A stretch of 64,000 bases of DNA, from NCBI RefSeq assembly GCF_900104775.1, contig NZ_FNSA01000003.1:3720001-3784000 (forward strand). Reading direction: 5' to 3'. The notes beneath the pieces were generated by a model that saw only the letters and a list, made by a program, of their open reading frames with translations, was not told the DNA's origin and did no database searches. The DNA comes from Tsukamurella tyrosinosolvens. Its GTDB lineage: Bacteria; Actinomycetota; Actinomycetes; Mycobacteriales; Mycobacteriaceae. The number at the start of each line of letters is the position of its first letter. Positions within the stretch are counted from its first letter, which is position 1. The position numbers and the translations under genes are program-made. Positions 49,375-57,521 of the stretch are shown here, in pieces.

Positions 49375-50142
49375 ATGATGGAGCTCAAGACCCCCGCCGA
49401 GATCGCGAAGATGCGCACGACCGGCATCTTCATCGCCGAGCTCCTCGAGGAGCTCACCACGATGGCCGAGCCCGGGATGAACCTCATGGAGCTCGAGTAC
49501 CGCGCACGGACGATGATCGAGGACCGCGGCGCCGTCTCCTGCTACTGGGACTACGCGCCGTCCTTCGGCAGCGGCCCGTTCCGCAACGTGACCTGCCTGT
49601 CGGTCAACGACGCCTGCCTGCACGGCCTCCCGCACGACTACGTCTTCGCGGACGGCGACCTGCTCACCGTGGACATCGCGGTGTCGATCGACGGCTGGGT
49701 GGCCGACGCCGCGCGCAGCGTCAGCGTCGGCACCGCGCGCGAGGAGGACACGCGTCTCATCGAGTGCACCCGCGTCGCGCTCGACGCGGCGATCGACGAG
49801 ATGCGGCCCGGGAACAAGCTCGGCACCGTGTCCTCCGTGATCGGCGAGACGGCCAAGCGGTACGGCTACCCGGTGAACACCCAGTTCGGCGGGCACGGCC
49901 TGGGCCGGACGATGCACGAGGACCCGCACGTGCCGAACACCGGCAAGGCCCGCAAGGGCATGCTGCTGCGCACCGGGACGACCCTCGCGCTGGAGCCGTG
50001 GTTCTGCGCGACGACCGACCAGATCACCTTCGACCCCGACGGCTGGACGCTGCGGTCCGCCGACGGTTCCCGTGCGGCACACAGCGAGCACACGGTCGCG
50101 ATCACGGAGGACGGTCCGCTGGTCCTCACCGCGCCGGCGTAG
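49375..50142 (+). CDS. map: Methionine aminopeptidase, type I
   Basis: 255 residues. It removes the N-terminal methionine from new proteins. The five metal ligands are kept: Asp in TVDIAVSIDGWVADAAR (two Asp), His in GGHGLGRTMHEDPHVP, Glu in TTLALEPWF, and Glu in AAHSEHTVAI. His in CLHGLPHDY is the substrate-binding histidine. The length fits type Ia without the N-terminal zinc-finger extension. An adjacent dedicated XRE regulator is unusual; mycobacteria-like genomes usually carry two map genes and this may be the accessory copy. Confidence 0.93.
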   Translation: MMELKTPAEIAKMRTTGIFIAELLEELTTMAEPGMNLMELEYRARTMIEDRGAVSCYWDYAPSFGSGPFRNVTCLSVNDACLHGLPHDYVFADGDLLTVDIAVSIDGWVADAARSVSVGTAREEDTRLIECTRVALDAAIDEMRPGNKLGTVSSVIGETAKRYGYPVNTQFGGHGLGRTMHEDPHVPNTGKARKGMLLRTGTTLALEPWFCATTDQITFDPDGWTLRSADGSRAAHSEHTVAITEDGPLVLTAPA

Positions 50143-50167
50143 GCGGGAACTCGGACGGCGGTCCCGC

Positions 50168-50722
50168 TCAGCGCTGGGCGTTCATGAGCACGCGCGCGGC
50201 CTGTCGGGCGCCGTCGACGACGCCGTCGGGACCGAGGATGGCGGCGGTGGTGAGCGCCCCCTCGGTGAGGAGGCCGATCTGGATCGCGACGCGCTCCGGC
50301 AGCCCGGCCTCGGCGACGAGCGACGTCAGCTCGTCCTGATAGCAGGACTTGTTGTGCTGCGCGGCCTCCGCGACCGTCGGTGACGTGGCGCCGAGCTCGC
50401 CGTAGCTGTTGATGAACGAACAGCCGCGGAAGTCGTTCTCGGCGAACATCTCATCGAGCCAGTCGAAGACTGCGAGGACCCTCTCCTCCGGCCCGCCGGC
50501 CCGGTCGACGTACTTCTGCAGCCCGTCGGTCCAGCGGCGGTCGCGAATAGCCAATACCTCGGCGACGAGCGCATCCTTCGAGGGGAAGAGCTTGTAGATC
50601 GCCTTGAGGGAGACGGCGGCCGCGGTGCGGATCTCGTCCATGCCGACGGCTTGGATCCCCTTGCCGTAGAACAGCTTCTCCGCCGCCTCCAGCACGGCGG
50701 CGCGCTGCTGATCCGCATCCAT
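50168..50722 (-). CDS. TetR-family regulator of the divergent hydrolase
   Basis: 184 residues. AAVLEAAEKLFYGKGIQAVGMDEIRTAAAVSLKAIYKLFPSKDALVAEVL is a TetR HTH. The ligand domain has RGCSFINSYGELG, common in AcrR-type proteins that include a FxN(A/S) stretch. Divergent from an alpha/beta hydrolase gene; the 95-base gap holds two copies of GAACGNNCGTTC, the likely operators for both genes. The ATG at 50722 is used; another at 50718 is not in frame. Confidence 0.88.
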   Translation of the reverse strand: MDADQQRAAVLEAAEKLFYGKGIQAVGMDEIRTAAAVSLKAIYKLFPSKDALVAEVLAIRDRRWTDGLQKYVDRAGGPEERVLAVFDWLDEMFAENDFRGCSFINSYGELGATSPTVAEAAQHNKSCYQDELTSLVAEAGLPERVAIQIGLLTEGALTTAAILGPDGVVDGARQAARVLMNAQR

Positions 50723-50742
50723 CTTCTACAACCCCTTGACGA

Positions 50743-50793
50743 GAGAACGATCGTTCCCCTACTCTAGCACTCAGCGCGAGAACGAACGTTCTC
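50743..50793. promoter_or_regulatory. Two TetR operator candidates
   Basis: GAGAACG-AT-CGTTC (50743-50756) and GAGAACG-AA-CGTTCTC (50778-50793) share GAACGNNCGTTC. Their centres are 35 bases apart, one near each divergent promoter. Confidence 0.75.
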
Positions 50794-50817
50794 CGCGAAG
50801 TCGACAAGGAGCAGATC

Positions 50818-51768
50818 ATGAGCAAGACCGTCCTCGAGCCCGCCGCCCAGGCCTTCTCCGACGCCACCGCCACCCCGCCCTACCTGTTCGACCTCGGCCC
50901 CGTCGAGGGCCGCAAGACCGTCGACGAGGTGCAGTCCGGCGAGGGCGTCACGTTCCCCGAGGTCGACGAGGAGTGGATCACCGTGCCCGGCGGCCCCACC
51001 GGCGAGGTCCGCACCCGCATCGTCCGCCCGAAGGGCGCCACCGGCGTCCTGCCCGTCATCCTCTACGTCCACGGCGCGGGCTGGGTGTTCGGCAACGCCC
51101 ACACGCACGACCGCCTGGTCCGCGAGTTCGCCGTCGGCACCGGCGCGGCCGTCGTCTTCCCCGAGTACGACCTCTCCCCCGAGGCGCGCTACCCGATCGC
51201 GATCGAACAGAACTACGCCGTCGCGCAGTGGGTCGTGAACTCCGGCGCCGAGAAGAACCTCGACGGCACCCGCATCGCCGTCTCCGGCGACTCCGTCGGC
51301 GGCGACATGGCGGCCGTGCTCGCCCTCCAGGCCAAGGCCCGCGGCGACGTGACGCTGGCCGCTCAGGTCCTGCTGTACCCCGTGGTGGATGCAGACTTCG
51401 AGACCGGCTCGTACCACGAGTTCGCCGAGGGCTACTTCCTGCGCCGCGACGCCATGCAGTGGTTCTGGGACCAGTACACGACCGACGAGGCGCAGCGCGC
51501 CGAGATCTTCGCCTCGCCGCTGAAGGCCACCGTCGAGCAGCTACGGGACCTGCCGCCCGCCACCGTCATCACCGCGGAGGCCGACGTGCTGCGCGACGCC
51601 GGCGAGGCCTACGCCGCCAAGCTCCGCGAGGCCGGCAACGAGGTGACCGCCGTGCGCGTCGGCGGCGTCATCCACGACTTCATGATGCTCAACGCGCTGC
51701 GCGAGACCCACGGCGCGCAGGCCGGTTTCGACCTCGCCATCGCCGCGTTCCGGCGCGCGCTGGCCTGA
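50818..51768 (+). CDS. Alpha/beta hydrolase, hormone-sensitive-lipase type
   Basis: 316 residues; AAGGAG precedes the ATG. The oxyanion motif VHGAGWVFG, the nucleophile serine in VSGDSVGGDMAA, the acid in TAEADVLRD, and the histidine in VIHDFMMLNALRE make up an HSL-family (bacterial carboxylesterase IV) triad. Substrates are usually short-chain esters. It is the only gene in its transcription unit, opposite the TetR gene, and ends in a strong bidirectional hairpin. Confidence 0.92.
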   Translation: MSKTVLEPAAQAFSDATATPPYLFDLGPVEGRKTVDEVQSGEGVTFPEVDEEWITVPGGPTGEVRTRIVRPKGATGVLPVILYVHGAGWVFGNAHTHDRLVREFAVGTGAAVVFPEYDLSPEARYPIAIEQNYAVAQWVVNSGAEKNLDGTRIAVSGDSVGGDMAAVLALQAKARGDVTLAAQVLLYPVVDADFETGSYHEFAEGYFLRRDAMQWFWDQYTTDEAQRAEIFASPLKATVEQLRDLPPATVITAEADVLRDAGEAYAAKLREAGNEVTAVRVGGVIHDFMMLNALRETHGAQAGFDLAIAAFRRALA

Positions 51769-51789
51769 TCGAACTCCCCGCGCACACCA

Positions 51790-51821
51790 CGACGGCCCCG
51801 GGCATCCGCCCGGGGCCGTCG
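51790..51821. terminator. Bidirectional terminator
   Basis: CGACGGCCCCGGGC-ATCC-GCCCGGGGCCGTCG, a perfect 14-base stem with a four-base loop, between the convergent hydrolase and alcohol dehydrogenase genes. Confidence 0.9.
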
Positions 51822-51833
51822 CCCGCGTTCCGA

Positions 51834-52943
51834 TCAGTCGTGGATGATCACGCCGCGGATGTTCTTGCCCTCCCGCAGGTCCGCGTAGCCCTGGTTCACG
51901 TCCTCGAGCGAGTACCGGGTCGTGATCAGCTCGTCGAGCTTGAGCTCCCCCGCGTCGTAGAGGCGCAGCAGCCGGACGATGTCGTACTGCGGGTTCATCG
52001 ATCCGAACAGCGTGCCCATGATCGTCTTCTGATTCAGCGTGAGATCGGTGCCGGAGACGTGCACGGTGAGCTTCTCCGGATCGGCGAGGCCCGTGATCAC
52101 GACCTTGCCGCCCTTGCCGATCGCCGCCGTGGCGTCCTGGACCACCTTCTCGTCGACGGTGCCCACGAGGATCAGGGCGGCGTCCGCGCCCTGGCCCCAG
52201 GTCAGCTCGGTGACCTTCTCCTGCGCCTCCTCGGCTGTCGCGAAGGCGTGCGTCGCACCGAACTTCAGCGCAGTGTCCCGCTTGAGCGCCACCGGGTCGA
52301 CGACCACGACGTACTTGCAGCCCGCCGACACGGCGCCCTGCACGGCGTTGATGCCGAGGCCGCCGATGCCGTAGATCACCGCGGTGTCGCCGGGGCGCAG
52401 GCCGCCGGCCGACACCGCGGTCCCCCAGCCCGACGGGACGCCGCAGCCCACAAGGACGGCCGTCTCCAGCGGGAGCCAGTCGTCGATCTTGACCACCGAG
52501 TGCTGGCTGATCGTCGCGCGCTCGGCGAAGGTGCCGAGCATGCACATGGCGCCGAAATCCTGCCCGCCGCCGCGGAACCGGAAGGTCCCGTCGGGCATGG
52601 ATCCCTCGAGAATGGTGGCGCCGAGGTCGCAGAGGTTCTGGCGGCCCGTGGAGCAGTACCGGCAGGTGCCGCAGTTCGGGATGAAGCTGCACACCACGTG
52701 GTCCCCGGGCTTGACCTTGGTGACGCCGGGGCCGACCTCCTCGATGATCCCGGAACCCTCGTGGCCGCCGACGATGGGATAGCGCGGCGGGAGATCGCCG
52801 TCGGTCAGATGCAGGTCGGAGTGGCACAGGCCGGCGGCGGTGTACTTGATGAGCACCTCGCCGGGGCCGGGACCGTCGAGCTCGAGTTCCATGATCTCGA
52901 AGGGCTTCCCGGCCTCGAGCAGCACGGCGGCTTTGGTCTTCAT
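51834..52943 (-). CDS. Zinc-dependent alcohol dehydrogenase, NDMA-dependent type
   Basis: 369 residues. Catalytic zinc ligands Cys in GLCHSD, His-Glu in GGHEGSG and the later VLVGCGVPSGWG cysteine; structural zinc in CGTCRYCSTGRQNLC (four cysteines). The NAD site is YGIGGLGINAVQGA. The opening KTKAAVLLEAGKPFEIMELEL and the central region resemble actinobacterial NDMA-dependent alcohol dehydrogenases, which hold NAD tightly; ordinary NAD-dependent class III-like ADH is the alternative. It lies 17 bases downstream of the aldehyde dehydrogenase gene, so alcohol-to-acid oxidation is a likely role. Confidence 0.87.
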   Translation of the reverse strand: MKTKAAVLLEAGKPFEIMELELDGPGPGEVLIKYTAAGLCHSDLHLTDGDLPPRYPIVGGHEGSGIIEEVGPGVTKVKPGDHVVCSFIPNCGTCRYCSTGRQNLCDLGATILEGSMPDGTFRFRGGGQDFGAMCMLGTFAERATISQHSVVKIDDWLPLETAVLVGCGVPSGWGTAVSAGGLRPGDTAVIYGIGGLGINAVQGAVSAGCKYVVVVDPVALKRDTALKFGATHAFATAEEAQEKVTELTWGQGADAALILVGTVDEKVVQDATAAIGKGGKVVITGLADPEKLTVHVSGTDLTLNQKTIMGTLFGSMNPQYDIVRLLRLYDAGELKLDELITTRYSLEDVNQGYADLREGKNIRGVIIHD

Positions 52944-52960
52944 GATGGTTCCCTTCCGCG

Positions 52961-54457
52961 TCAGAGCGCGATGTTGACGGACTTGGTCTGGGTGTAGAGG
53001 TCGATCGCGGAGTCGCCGAGCTCGCGGCCCCAGCCGGACTGCTTGAAGCCGCCGAAGGGCAGCGCGGTGTCGAAGCCGTTGTACTGGTTGACCCACACGG
53101 AACCGGCCTTGACGGCGGCGGCGGTGCGGTGCGCCTTGGAGACGTCCTTGGTCCAGATGCCCGCGGCGAGGCCGTAGATCGAGTCGTTGGCGGCACGGAC
53201 CACGTCGTCCTCGTCGTCGAAGGGCAGTGCGGCGACGACGGGGCCGAAGATCTCCTCCTCGACGATGGAGAAGCCGGGCTCGACGTCCACGAAGACCGTG
53301 GGTTCGATGAAGTAGCCCTCGTCGCCCCAGCGCTTGCCGCCCGTCAGCGCCCGGGCACCGTCGGCCAGCCCCTGCTGGATGTAGCCGTTGACGCGGTCGA
53401 ACTGCTCCTGCGAGACGAGCGGGCCGAGCTCGGTGGTCGGATCCAGCCCGGGGCCGATCTTGGCGGCGGCCGCGGCATCGGCGACGGCCTGCGTGAACTC
53501 GTCGAAGATGGACCGCTGCACGAACATCCGGGTGCCGGCGACGCAGCACTGGCCGTGGTTGAAGGTCCACGCGGCGACCGAGCCGGCGACGGCGGCCTCC
53601 AGATCGGCGTCCGCGAAGACGATGTTGGGGCTCTTGCCGCCCAGCTCCAGCGAGACCTTCTTGAGGTTGCCGGTGGCGGCGGAGACGATCTTCTTGCCCA
53701 CCTCGGTCGAACCGGTGAAGGCCACCTTGTCGACGTCGGGGTGGCCCGACAGCGCGGCGCCGGCATCGCCGAAGCCGGGGACGATGTTCACCACGCCCGG
53801 CGGGAAGCCCGCCTCCTCGAAGACCTCGCCCAGCAGGAGCGCCGTGAGCGGCGTCTGCTCGGCGGGCTTGAGCACCACGGTGTTCCCGGCGGCGAGGGCG
53901 GGCGCCAGCTTCCACGTGGCCATCAGGATGGGGAAGTTCCACGGCACGATCTGCCCGCACACGCCGAGCGACTCGCGCCGCGTATAGGCGTGGAACTCGC
54001 CGCCGGGGGCGAAGGGCATCGACGGGGTGACCGCCGCGCCGCGGATCTTGGTGACCAGGCCCGCGTTGTAGCGCCAGACGTCGGCCGACCAGCCCACGTC
54101 GACGCCGGTGGCGATGGCGACCGACTTGCCGTTGTCGAGGGCCTCGAGCTGTCCGAAGATCTCCGCGCGCTCGGAGAGGATGTCGCCGACCTTCCAGATC
54201 AGGCGCTCCCGCTCGTTCGGCTTCATCCGCGACCACGGGCCCTCGTACGCGGCGCGGGCGGCGGCGACGGCGCGATCGACGTCGGGGGCCTCGCCGTGCG
54301 CGACCCGGGTGATCACCTGCCCGGTCGCCGGGTCGTGGGTGTCGAAGGTGCGGCCGGACAGGGCGTCGACCCACTGCCCGCCGATGAGCATCCTCCGATC
54401 CCGGGAGACGAAATCGGCGACGGCGGGAAGCAGATCGGGCACGGCGATGGTGGTCAT
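52961..54457 (-). CDS. Aldehyde dehydrogenase
   Basis: 498 residues from the ATG at 54457 (AAGGAG nine bases upstream). ALDH superfamily: VPWNFPILMATWKLAPALAAGNTVVLKPAEQTP; NAD motif FTGSTEVGKKI; catalytic Glu in LELGGKSPNI; catalytic Cys in FNHGQCCVAGTRMFVQ; and the closing EEEIFGPVVAALPF. It resembles acetaldehyde/chloroacetaldehyde dehydrogenases often found with AcoR-type regulators and alcohol dehydrogenases, as here. It converts aldehydes to acids using NAD+. Confidence 0.94.
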   Translation of the reverse strand: MTTIAVPDLLPAVADFVSRDRRMLIGGQWVDALSGRTFDTHDPATGQVITRVAHGEAPDVDRAVAAARAAYEGPWSRMKPNERERLIWKVGDILSERAEIFGQLEALDNGKSVAIATGVDVGWSADVWRYNAGLVTKIRGAAVTPSMPFAPGGEFHAYTRRESLGVCGQIVPWNFPILMATWKLAPALAAGNTVVLKPAEQTPLTALLLGEVFEEAGFPPGVVNIVPGFGDAGAALSGHPDVDKVAFTGSTEVGKKIVSAATGNLKKVSLELGGKSPNIVFADADLEAAVAGSVAAWTFNHGQCCVAGTRMFVQRSIFDEFTQAVADAAAAAKIGPGLDPTTELGPLVSQEQFDRVNGYIQQGLADGARALTGGKRWGDEGYFIEPTVFVDVEPGFSIVEEEIFGPVVAALPFDDEDDVVRAANDSIYGLAAGIWTKDVSKAHRTAAAVKAGSVWVNQYNGFDTALPFGGFKQSGWGRELGDSAIDLYTQTKSVNIAL

Positions 54458-54538
54458 CGGATTCTCCTTGCGAACCGAGGGTGTGATGCACGCCACGTGG
54501 CGTCACCTTCAGTTCTCGCACGGAGCGAGCGACCGGCC

Positions 54539-54557
54539 GTGTTCGGAAACTGGACAC
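54539..54557. promoter_or_regulatory. Inverted repeat before the aldehyde dehydrogenase gene
   Basis: GTGTTC-N7-GGACAC, one mismatch, 82-100 bases upstream of the aldehyde dehydrogenase start. The distance and the TGT..ACA ends suit an upstream activating site for the AcoR-like protein encoded next to it. Confidence 0.45.
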
Positions 54558-54621
54558 TCCGGGTGGACGGTCACCGCACGTGGCCGGCCGCGAACCCCGG
54601 CCGACCTGTGGGAACGACCCG

Positions 54622-56235
54622 TCAGCCCCGGATGCCGAGCGCCCGGATGCGGGCGTACAGGGTGGTGCGGCTGATGCCGAGCGCAGTGGCCGCGCGACTC
54701 TTGTTGCCGTCGGCGGCCGCGAGGGCCGCGAGGATCGCCTGGCGCTCCGCCTGCTCCATCCCCCGCAGCCGGGCGGCGCGGGTCGAGCCGCGGTACTCGG
54801 CCGGCAGGTCCGCGGCGGTGACGGTGCGCCCGCCCCGCGCGAGGACGGCGCCCGCCGCCTCGGTGAGCACCATCGACAGCTCGGCGAGGTTGCCCGGCCA
54901 CTCCTGCGAGAGCAGGGCGTCTGCGGCGTCGGCGCCGAGCTCCAGGCGCGGGTCCACCGCAGCGACGATGCCGTGCCCGAGCGAGGCGATCTCCGTGGCC
55001 CGCTCCCGCAGCGGCGGGAGCACGATCCGTCGCCGGCAGCACGCGACCAGCGCGCCGACCGCGGGCGACAGCGACTCCGCCGGTCCGGTCACGACCACGA
55101 CGGACACCCCGGGGCCCGCCGGCGCGGCGACGGCGGCGTGCAGCAGCAGCGCGGAGCGCTCGTCGAGGAGGTCCGCCCCGTCGACGACGAGGCCCCGGCC
55201 CGCCTCGCGGCACGCGCGGAGCAGCGCGGGAATGTCGGGCTCGCGGCCCGCGAGGATCGCGCCCGCGACGTCGAGGACGGTGTGCGCGTCCTCGGCGACG
55301 CAGGTCATGGCGCGGGTGCTCCGGCCGGTGCCGGGCTCACCGCTCACGGCGACGGTCGGCGCCGTCGCGGGCCGCGGGGCGATGACCGGCGCGGACGGTC
55401 CGTCGGGGCGCGGACGGAGCCGGAAGACCGCGGCGTGCGGCGCGCCGTCGGGCCTGCTGACCGCGACGTCGGCGACGACGCCCGAGACGAGCGTGAGCAC
55501 GGCCGTGCGCGGCGCGCCGTCGGCGAGCAACAGGCGGAGCGTGCCGAAGTCGCCGGGGGCGAGCAGCTGCGCGGCGGCGGCGTTGGTGAGCTGGAGGTCG
55601 TCGCCGATCGCGGCGACGGCGACGTCCCGGCGTCGCGCCGCGCGCTGATAGGCGGCGATGACCGCGCGGTGCGAGGCGTGGGAGCGGTCGAGCAACCGTC
55701 CCGAGATGTCGTCGACGAGGCCGCGGACCAGCGGGATCGAGAGCGGGTTGATCCGGTCCGCGATCTCCGCCATGCAGATGACGCCGGCGAGCCGTCGCGT
55801 CGCGGGGTGGATGATCGGGCGTCCGAAGCAGCTCAGCGTGCGGAACTGCTCGAGGTAGTGCTCGGCGCCGTTGATCGCCACGTCGCCGCGCACCTCGAGC
55901 GGCGTGCCGAGCGCCGTAGTGCCCATCTCCCCCTCACCGAACGCCGCGCCGGCGATGGCGCCCAGGCCCTCGAGGCGGCGTTCCAGCGTCAGGTCGGCCG
56001 TCACGCGGGAGACCAGGCGGGAGCGGTGATCCACGAGGAGCAGCGCCGTGTTGGATCCGCTGAGCGCGGTGGCGGCCCGGGCGAGGACCGGACGCGCGGC
56101 GTCGAGCAGCGTGTCCGCGGCCTCGATGGCGCCGATCTCGGGGTCCGGGTGCGCGTCGGGGCGCAGGCCCGCGCGGTCCGAGCGCAGCCACGAGGCCGCG
56201 ATCACCGGGCGGTGCGGGGAGGTCTCCACCCCCAC
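54622..56235 (-). CDS. AcoR-like GAF-AAA-Fis regulator with a degenerate sigma-54 interaction domain
   Basis: 537 residues from the GTG at 56235; another GTG at 56229 is equally good and has CACACT six bases upstream. Residues about 30-185 are a GAF-type sensor (FGEGEMGTTALGTPLEVRG, AEHYLEQFRTLSCFGRPI). Residues about 290-480 resemble the sigma-54 activator AAA+ domain: Walker A GEPGTGRST (299-307), LPPLRER (406-412), WPGNLAEL (446-453). The GAFTGA loop is absent and Walker B is weak. Residues about 495-537 are a Fis HTH (NKSRAATALGISRTTLYARIRAL). Likely activates the downstream aldehyde/alcohol dehydrogenase genes. Confidence 0.85.
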   Translation of the reverse strand: MGVETSPHRPVIAASWLRSDRAGLRPDAHPDPEIGAIEAADTLLDAARPVLARAATALSGSNTALLLVDHRSRLVSRVTADLTLERRLEGLGAIAGAAFGEGEMGTTALGTPLEVRGDVAINGAEHYLEQFRTLSCFGRPIIHPATRRLAGVICMAEIADRINPLSIPLVRGLVDDISGRLLDRSHASHRAVIAAYQRAARRRDVAVAAIGDDLQLTNAAAAQLLAPGDFGTLRLLLADGAPRTAVLTLVSGVVADVAVSRPDGAPHAAVFRLRPRPDGPSAPVIAPRPATAPTVAVSGEPGTGRSTRAMTCVAEDAHTVLDVAGAILAGREPDIPALLRACREAGRGLVVDGADLLDERSALLLHAAVAAPAGPGVSVVVVTGPAESLSPAVGALVACCRRRIVLPPLRERATEIASLGHGIVAAVDPRLELGADAADALLSQEWPGNLAELSMVLTEAAGAVLARGGRTVTAADLPAEYRGSTRAARLRGMEQAERQAILAALAAADGNKSRAATALGISRTTLYARIRALGIRG

Positions 56236-56264
56236 AGTGTGACATGGATCACCGGATATGACAC

Positions 56265-57425
56265 TCAGTGTCGGAACACGGGCTGCAGGCGGTGCAACGC
56301 CTCCTCGATCTCGGCGGTCGCGCCGGCGAAGCTGAGCCGGATGGTCCGCCGGCCGCGCACGGTGTCGAAGTCCAGGCCCGGGGTGATCGCGACGCCCGTC
56401 TCGTCGAGGACGCGCGCGCACCAGGCGAGCGAGTCGTCGGTGAGGTGGCCGATGTCGGCATAGGCGTAGAAGGCCCCGTCGGGCGGCGCGACCTCGGTGA
56501 CGCCCAGTTCCCGCAGGCCCGCGAGAACCACTTCGCGGTTGCGCGCGTACCCGGCGACGTGCGCGTCCAGCTCCACCCGCGCCCCGTCGGAGAAGGCGGC
56601 GACCGCCGCGTACTGGCTGATGGCCGGCGGGCAGATCGTCATGTTCGCGGTGAGCCGCTCGACGGGGCGTCGCAGGTACTCGGGCAGCAACATCCAGCCG
56701 AGCCGCCAGCCGGTCATGGCGAAGTACTTCGACACCGAGCCCATCACCACCTGCTCGCGCGAGGTCTCCCACGCGCACGACGTGGGCCGGCCGTAGCTCA
56801 CGCCGTGATAGATCTCGTCGGAGATGAGCAGCGTGCCGTGCGCCTCGCACCAGCGCGCCAGGGCCGCGAGCTCCGACGGTGCCAGGATCGTCCCGGTCGG
56901 GTTCGCCGGGCTCGCGACGATGAGCCCCTTCGGCGGGGTGTCGAGCGCCTCCAGCATCGCGACCGTCGGCTGGAAGCGGGTGTCGGCGCCGCAGTCGAGC
57001 TCCACGACCTCGCAGCCCAACGCCTTCAGCGTATTCCGGTACGCGGGGTAGCCGGGCCGCGCCATGACCACGGTGTCTCCCGCGTCGAAAGCGGCGAGGA
57101 AGATCAGCGTGAACGCGCCCGACGAGCCGGTGGTCACGGCCACGGCCTCCGACGGGACGTCCAGTCCGTAGGCCCGGCCGTAGTGCGCGGCGATCGTCTC
57201 GCGCAGCGGCGCGATGCCCATCGACTCGGTGTAGCCGAGCGGCCCCGCGTCCAGCGCCGCGTGCGCGGCGGCGAGCACCGGCTTCGGCGCCCCCGCACTG
57301 GGCTGGCCCGCGGCCAGCGAGATCACGTCGCCGTGGGTCTCCCGGCGCCGCGCCGCCGCAGCCAGCACGTCCATGACGTGGAACATCTCGACATCGGACC
57401 GCCGTGCTTCCTGCATGCGCTCCAT
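56265..57425 (-). CDS. Class I/II aminotransferase
   Basis: 386 residues. PLP fold type I: ISLAAGQPSAGAPKP and YTESMGIAPLRETIAAHYGRAYG at the start; ASPANPTGTI; DEIYHGVSYG; the PLP lysine in GSVSKYFAMTGWRLGW; and the terminal arginine in RRTIRLSFAG. This is the aspartate/alanine aminotransferase-like group of wide specificity. An ATG at 57416 is also possible. It lies 29 bases upstream of the AcoR-like gene on the same strand but probably forms its own unit. Substrate not determined. Confidence 0.9.
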   Translation of the reverse strand: MERMQEARRSDVEMFHVMDVLAAAARRRETHGDVISLAAGQPSAGAPKPVLAAAHAALDAGPLGYTESMGIAPLRETIAAHYGRAYGLDVPSEAVAVTTGSSGAFTLIFLAAFDAGDTVVMARPGYPAYRNTLKALGCEVVELDCGADTRFQPTVAMLEALDTPPKGLIVASPANPTGTILAPSELAALARWCEAHGTLLISDEIYHGVSYGRPTSCAWETSREQVVMGSVSKYFAMTGWRLGWMLLPEYLRRPVERLTANMTICPPAISQYAAVAAFSDGARVELDAHVAGYARNREVVLAGLRELGVTEVAPPDGAFYAYADIGHLTDDSLAWCARVLDETGVAITPGLDFDTVRGRRTIRLSFAGATAEIEEALHRLQPVFRH

Positions 57426-57521
57426 CGTTTCACGCCCGGCCGCTTCCGAAACCGGCGTCGTACTCCGTCACGACGCGAATACGTCGGCCCGGCCCGGAAA
57501 TCAGGGGGTTTCGGACGACGG

